A stretch of 7,395 nt of DNA, from NCBI GenBank assembly GCA_002346525.1, contig DDZY01000097.1, positions 1 to 7,395 of the forward strand. The letters run 5' to 3'. Origin of the DNA: Proteobacteria bacterium UBA2996. Lineage in GTDB: Bacteria > Pseudomonadota > Gammaproteobacteria > Arenicellales > UBA868. Shown here piece after piece: positions 5,989-7,395 of the stretch. A program made the position numbers and the translations under genes. Numbering within the stretch: position 1 is the first letter of the stretch; the number at the start of each line of letters is the position of its first letter. The notes under the pieces were generated by a model. The model made no database searches, was not told the origin of the DNA, and worked only from the letters and a program-made list of their open reading frames with translations.

Positions 5989-6081
5989 ATGTCCCCGGAA
6001 AATATTCGAAAAATAGGTATCATTGTCGCGGTCCTCGTGATCCTGTATGGCGCCCTGAAACTTGTCGGACTGACCTCATAG
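5989..6081 (+). CDS. Small single-span membrane peptide, 30 residues, unknown function
   Basis: ATG at 5989 opens a 30-codon frame ending in TAG at 6079-6081, with AGAGG five bases upstream as a good ribosome site. The peptide begins MSPENIRKIG and continues as one hydrophobic segment (about residues 9-28: I, V, L, A, Y, G rich, one Lys near the end). The charged N-terminus (K8, R7) followed by about 20 apolar residues fits a single inner-membrane helix. It ends seven bases before the VOC protein's start, so the two may form one transcript unit and be coupled. I do not recognise the family. The ribosome site, spacing and transmembrane character support a real gene, but chance remains possible at this length. 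Confidence 0.6.
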   Translation: MSPENIRKIGIIVAVLVILYGALKLVGLTS

Positions 6082-6088
6082 CGGCGCG

Positions 6089-6526
6089 GTGTTGGACCGA
6101 AACATTGCCCGCGAAGGGACGGCGCCAGAATTCGGCCGGAGCTTAAATGGTTTCGGCATTAATCTACTTGTTAAAGAGATTGACAGAACCACGACCTTCC
6201 TGAAAGAAGTGTTCGGGATGGAAATTCACCGTGCGGACAAAGACTTTGCTGTGCTGGAACATCGGGGCGACTTCTTTCAACTGCACGCGGATCACACCTA
6301 TCATGACAATCCGCTCCCCGGGACGCTCGAAGGGGTCCATCACCGGGGCGGTGGTGTTGAACTACGGCTCTATGAGGAGGACCCGGACGCATGTGAAGCC
6401 CGGGCGGAGAAAGCAGGCTACACGGTGCTTCGTACCAGCCTCGATCGCCCGCATGGGCTGAGGGAATGCTACCTGCTCGATCCCGACGGGTACTGTTGGG
6501 TACCCAGCGCGGTGCTTAAAGATTGA
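6089..6526 (+). CDS. VOC/glyoxalase-fold family protein
   Basis: A 145-residue protein of the vicinal oxygen chelate fold (glyoxalase/bleomycin resistance/dioxygenase superfamily). The two beta-alpha-beta-beta-beta modules are visible: GFGINLLVKEIDRTTTFLKE (about 22-41) with VFGME, and GGGVELRLYEEDPDACEARA (about 88-107) ending in LLDPDGYCWVPS (128-139). The usual metal-ligand pattern (His or Glu at the first strand, Glu near the end) is not obvious: N25 stands at the first-strand position and the end reads WVPS. It may be a binding protein or use another ligand set. The start is GTG at 6089; an in-frame stop at 6071 and no ATG before residue 45 force a non-ATG start (TTG at 6092 is the alternative). 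No clear ribosome site, so coupling to the small gene upstream is likely. Its substrate is unknown. Confidence 0.8.
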   Translation: MLDRNIAREGTAPEFGRSLNGFGINLLVKEIDRTTTFLKEVFGMEIHRADKDFAVLEHRGDFFQLHADHTYHDNPLPGTLEGVHHRGGGVELRLYEEDPDACEARAEKAGYTVLRTSLDRPHGLRECYLLDPDGYCWVPSAVLKD

Positions 6527-6568
6527 TCCCACAACAGCGGTGTCGAAGCGCGTCAACGGGTTTCCCAC

Positions 6569-6574
6569 TATAAT
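6569..6574 (+). promoter_or_regulatory. Candidate -10 box upstream of thrS
   Basis: A perfect TATAAT in the 152-base gap between the VOC gene and thrS. No matching -35 hexamer or extended -10 TG is seen, so support is partial. If used, it would give a leader of about 100 bases containing a small hairpin (TCATCT-ATCGA-AGATGA, 6623-6639) and a palindrome TGGCGCCA (6642-6649). No terminator follows the VOC gene, so thrS may also receive readthrough. Confidence 0.35.
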
Positions 6575-6678
6575 CCGCGCCTGTTTAGGTGCAGTCAAAT
6601 AACCTGTGATGGTCACCAGATTTCATCTATCGAAGATGAGTTGGCGCCAGCATTTCCTCGAACCAATCCAGCAAAAAC

Positions 6679-7395
6679 ATGAAAATTACGCTACCTGATA
6701 ACAGCGTACGCGAATACGGGGACCCTTTGACGGTTTCAGAAGTTGCGGCAGATATCGGTCCCGGCCTCGCCAAGGCCACTTTGGCTGGCGAGGTGAACGG
6801 CGCACTGGTCGATGCTGCGCACCGGATTGAAACAGACTCGGCGTTGCGCATCATTACGGCCAAAGATCCCGAAGGACTCGAGATCATCCGCCATTCCTGC
6901 GCTCACCTGCTTGCGCAAGCGGTCAAGCAGCTGTTTTCGGAGGCACAGGTCACCATCGGCCCCGTGATTGAGGATGGGTTCTATTACGATTTCGCCTACG
7001 GCCCGGGTTTTTCGGAGGATGATCTCACCCGGATCGAGGAAAAGATGCAGGCGCTGGCGAAAGAGGGTGCCACAGTGGAAAGGCTCACCATGGGGCGCCC
7101 GGAGGCCGTCGCGTATTTTCGTGAACTGGGCGAGGAGTACAAAGCCAAGATTATCGAGGAGATTCCAGCCGACGAAACGCTTTCTCTCTATCGGCAAGGA
7201 GACTTTACAGATCTGTGCCGCGGCCCCCATGTTCCCGATGTTGGGATGCTCAAGGCGTTCAAGCTGACAAAGCTCGCCGGCGCATACTGGCGCGGCGATT
7301 CCAGCAACGAAATGCTGCAACGAATCTACGGGACCGCCTGGCCTGACAAAAAATCTCTGGATGAATACTTGACGCAGCTTGCGGAAGCTGAAAAA
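6679..7395 (+). CDS. thrS: Threonyl-tRNA synthetase (N-terminal part, 3' end outside window)
   Basis: The first 239 codons of threonyl-tRNA synthetase, which charges tRNA-Thr with threonine in the cytoplasm; the frame is open at the window end. The N-terminal TGS domain (about 1-61, MKITLPDNSV...) is followed by the editing domain that removes mischarged serine. Its metal- and substrate-site residues appear as H72 and H76 in RHSCAHLL, and C180 and H184 in DLCRGPHVP. KLAGAYWRGD (198-207) and LQRIYGTAWP (213-222) are typical of the linker to the catalytic core. The start ATG at 6679 gives the standard N-terminus; no strong Shine-Dalgarno lies before it, only A-rich sequence. The translation-initiation factor and ribosomal genes that often follow thrS would be beyond the window. 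Confidence 0.97.
   Translation, partial: MKITLPDNSVREYGDPLTVSEVAADIGPGLAKATLAGEVNGALVDAAHRIETDSALRIITAKDPEGLEIIRHSCAHLLAQAVKQLFSEAQVTIGPVIEDGFYYDFAYGPGFSEDDLTRIEEKMQALAKEGATVERLTMGRPEAVAYFRELGEEYKAKIIEEIPADETLSLYRQGDFTDLCRGPHVPDVGMLKAFKLTKLAGAYWRGDSSNEMLQRIYGTAWPDKKSLDEYLTQLAEAEK

Noticed and set aside
5612..6023. Open frames on both strands across tRNA-Val
   Set aside because: They run through a complete tRNA and a terminator, have no family resemblance and are chance frames.

Overview
The window looks like a chromosomal segment of a proteobacterium, probably a gammaproteobacterium. The evidence is the UvrB and ThrRS sequences, a tRNA-Val(GAC) with encoded CCA directly ahead of a thrS region, and moderate GC content judged by eye. 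I cannot place it more finely from sequence alone.

Layout. Positions 1-945 (+) hold the C-terminal part of uvrB (excision repair helicase subunit). Converging on it is a tight six-gene operon on the minus strand, read from 5543 down to 942: lysW (amino-group carrier protein), lysX (ATP-grasp ligase that loads the carrier), lysY (ArgC-like reductase), an unnamed class II glutamine-amidotransferase-like Ntn hydrolase, lysZ (ArgB-like kinase) and lysJ (ArgD-like aminotransferase). Neighbouring genes overlap by 4 bases (GTGA or ATGA) or are 5 to 13 bases apart. After a divergent intergenic region, the plus strand carries tRNA-Val(GAC), a strong bidirectional terminator hairpin, a 30-codon gene for a single-span membrane peptide, a VOC/glyoxalase-fold protein, and the first 239 codons of thrS, which runs off the window.

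How the operon works. LysX attaches the alpha-amino group of an acidic amino acid (alpha-aminoadipate or glutamate) to the gamma-carboxyl of the C-terminal Glu of LysW. LysZ phosphorylates the side-chain carboxylate, LysY reduces it to the semialdehyde, and LysJ transaminates it to the basic amino acid (lysine or ornithine), still bound to the carrier. The usual releasing enzyme LysK (M20 peptidase) is not here, nor are the homocitrate-route genes that make alpha-aminoadipate. The only extra gene is the Ntn hydrolase, lodged between lysY and lysZ. The bond that must be cut is a gamma-glutamyl amide, the class of bond this fold hydrolyses. By hand alignment the enzyme keeps the nucleophile Cys2, an Arg expected to bind the alpha-carboxylate and the Asn-Gly oxyanion pair, but seems to lack the Asp that binds the free alpha-amino group of glutamine. 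That pattern would fit a substrate such as the C-terminal Glu of LysW. The main hypothesis offered here is therefore that this gene is a LysK-replacing release enzyme for carrier-bound amino acids. This is inference; the operon and the motifs are seen directly.
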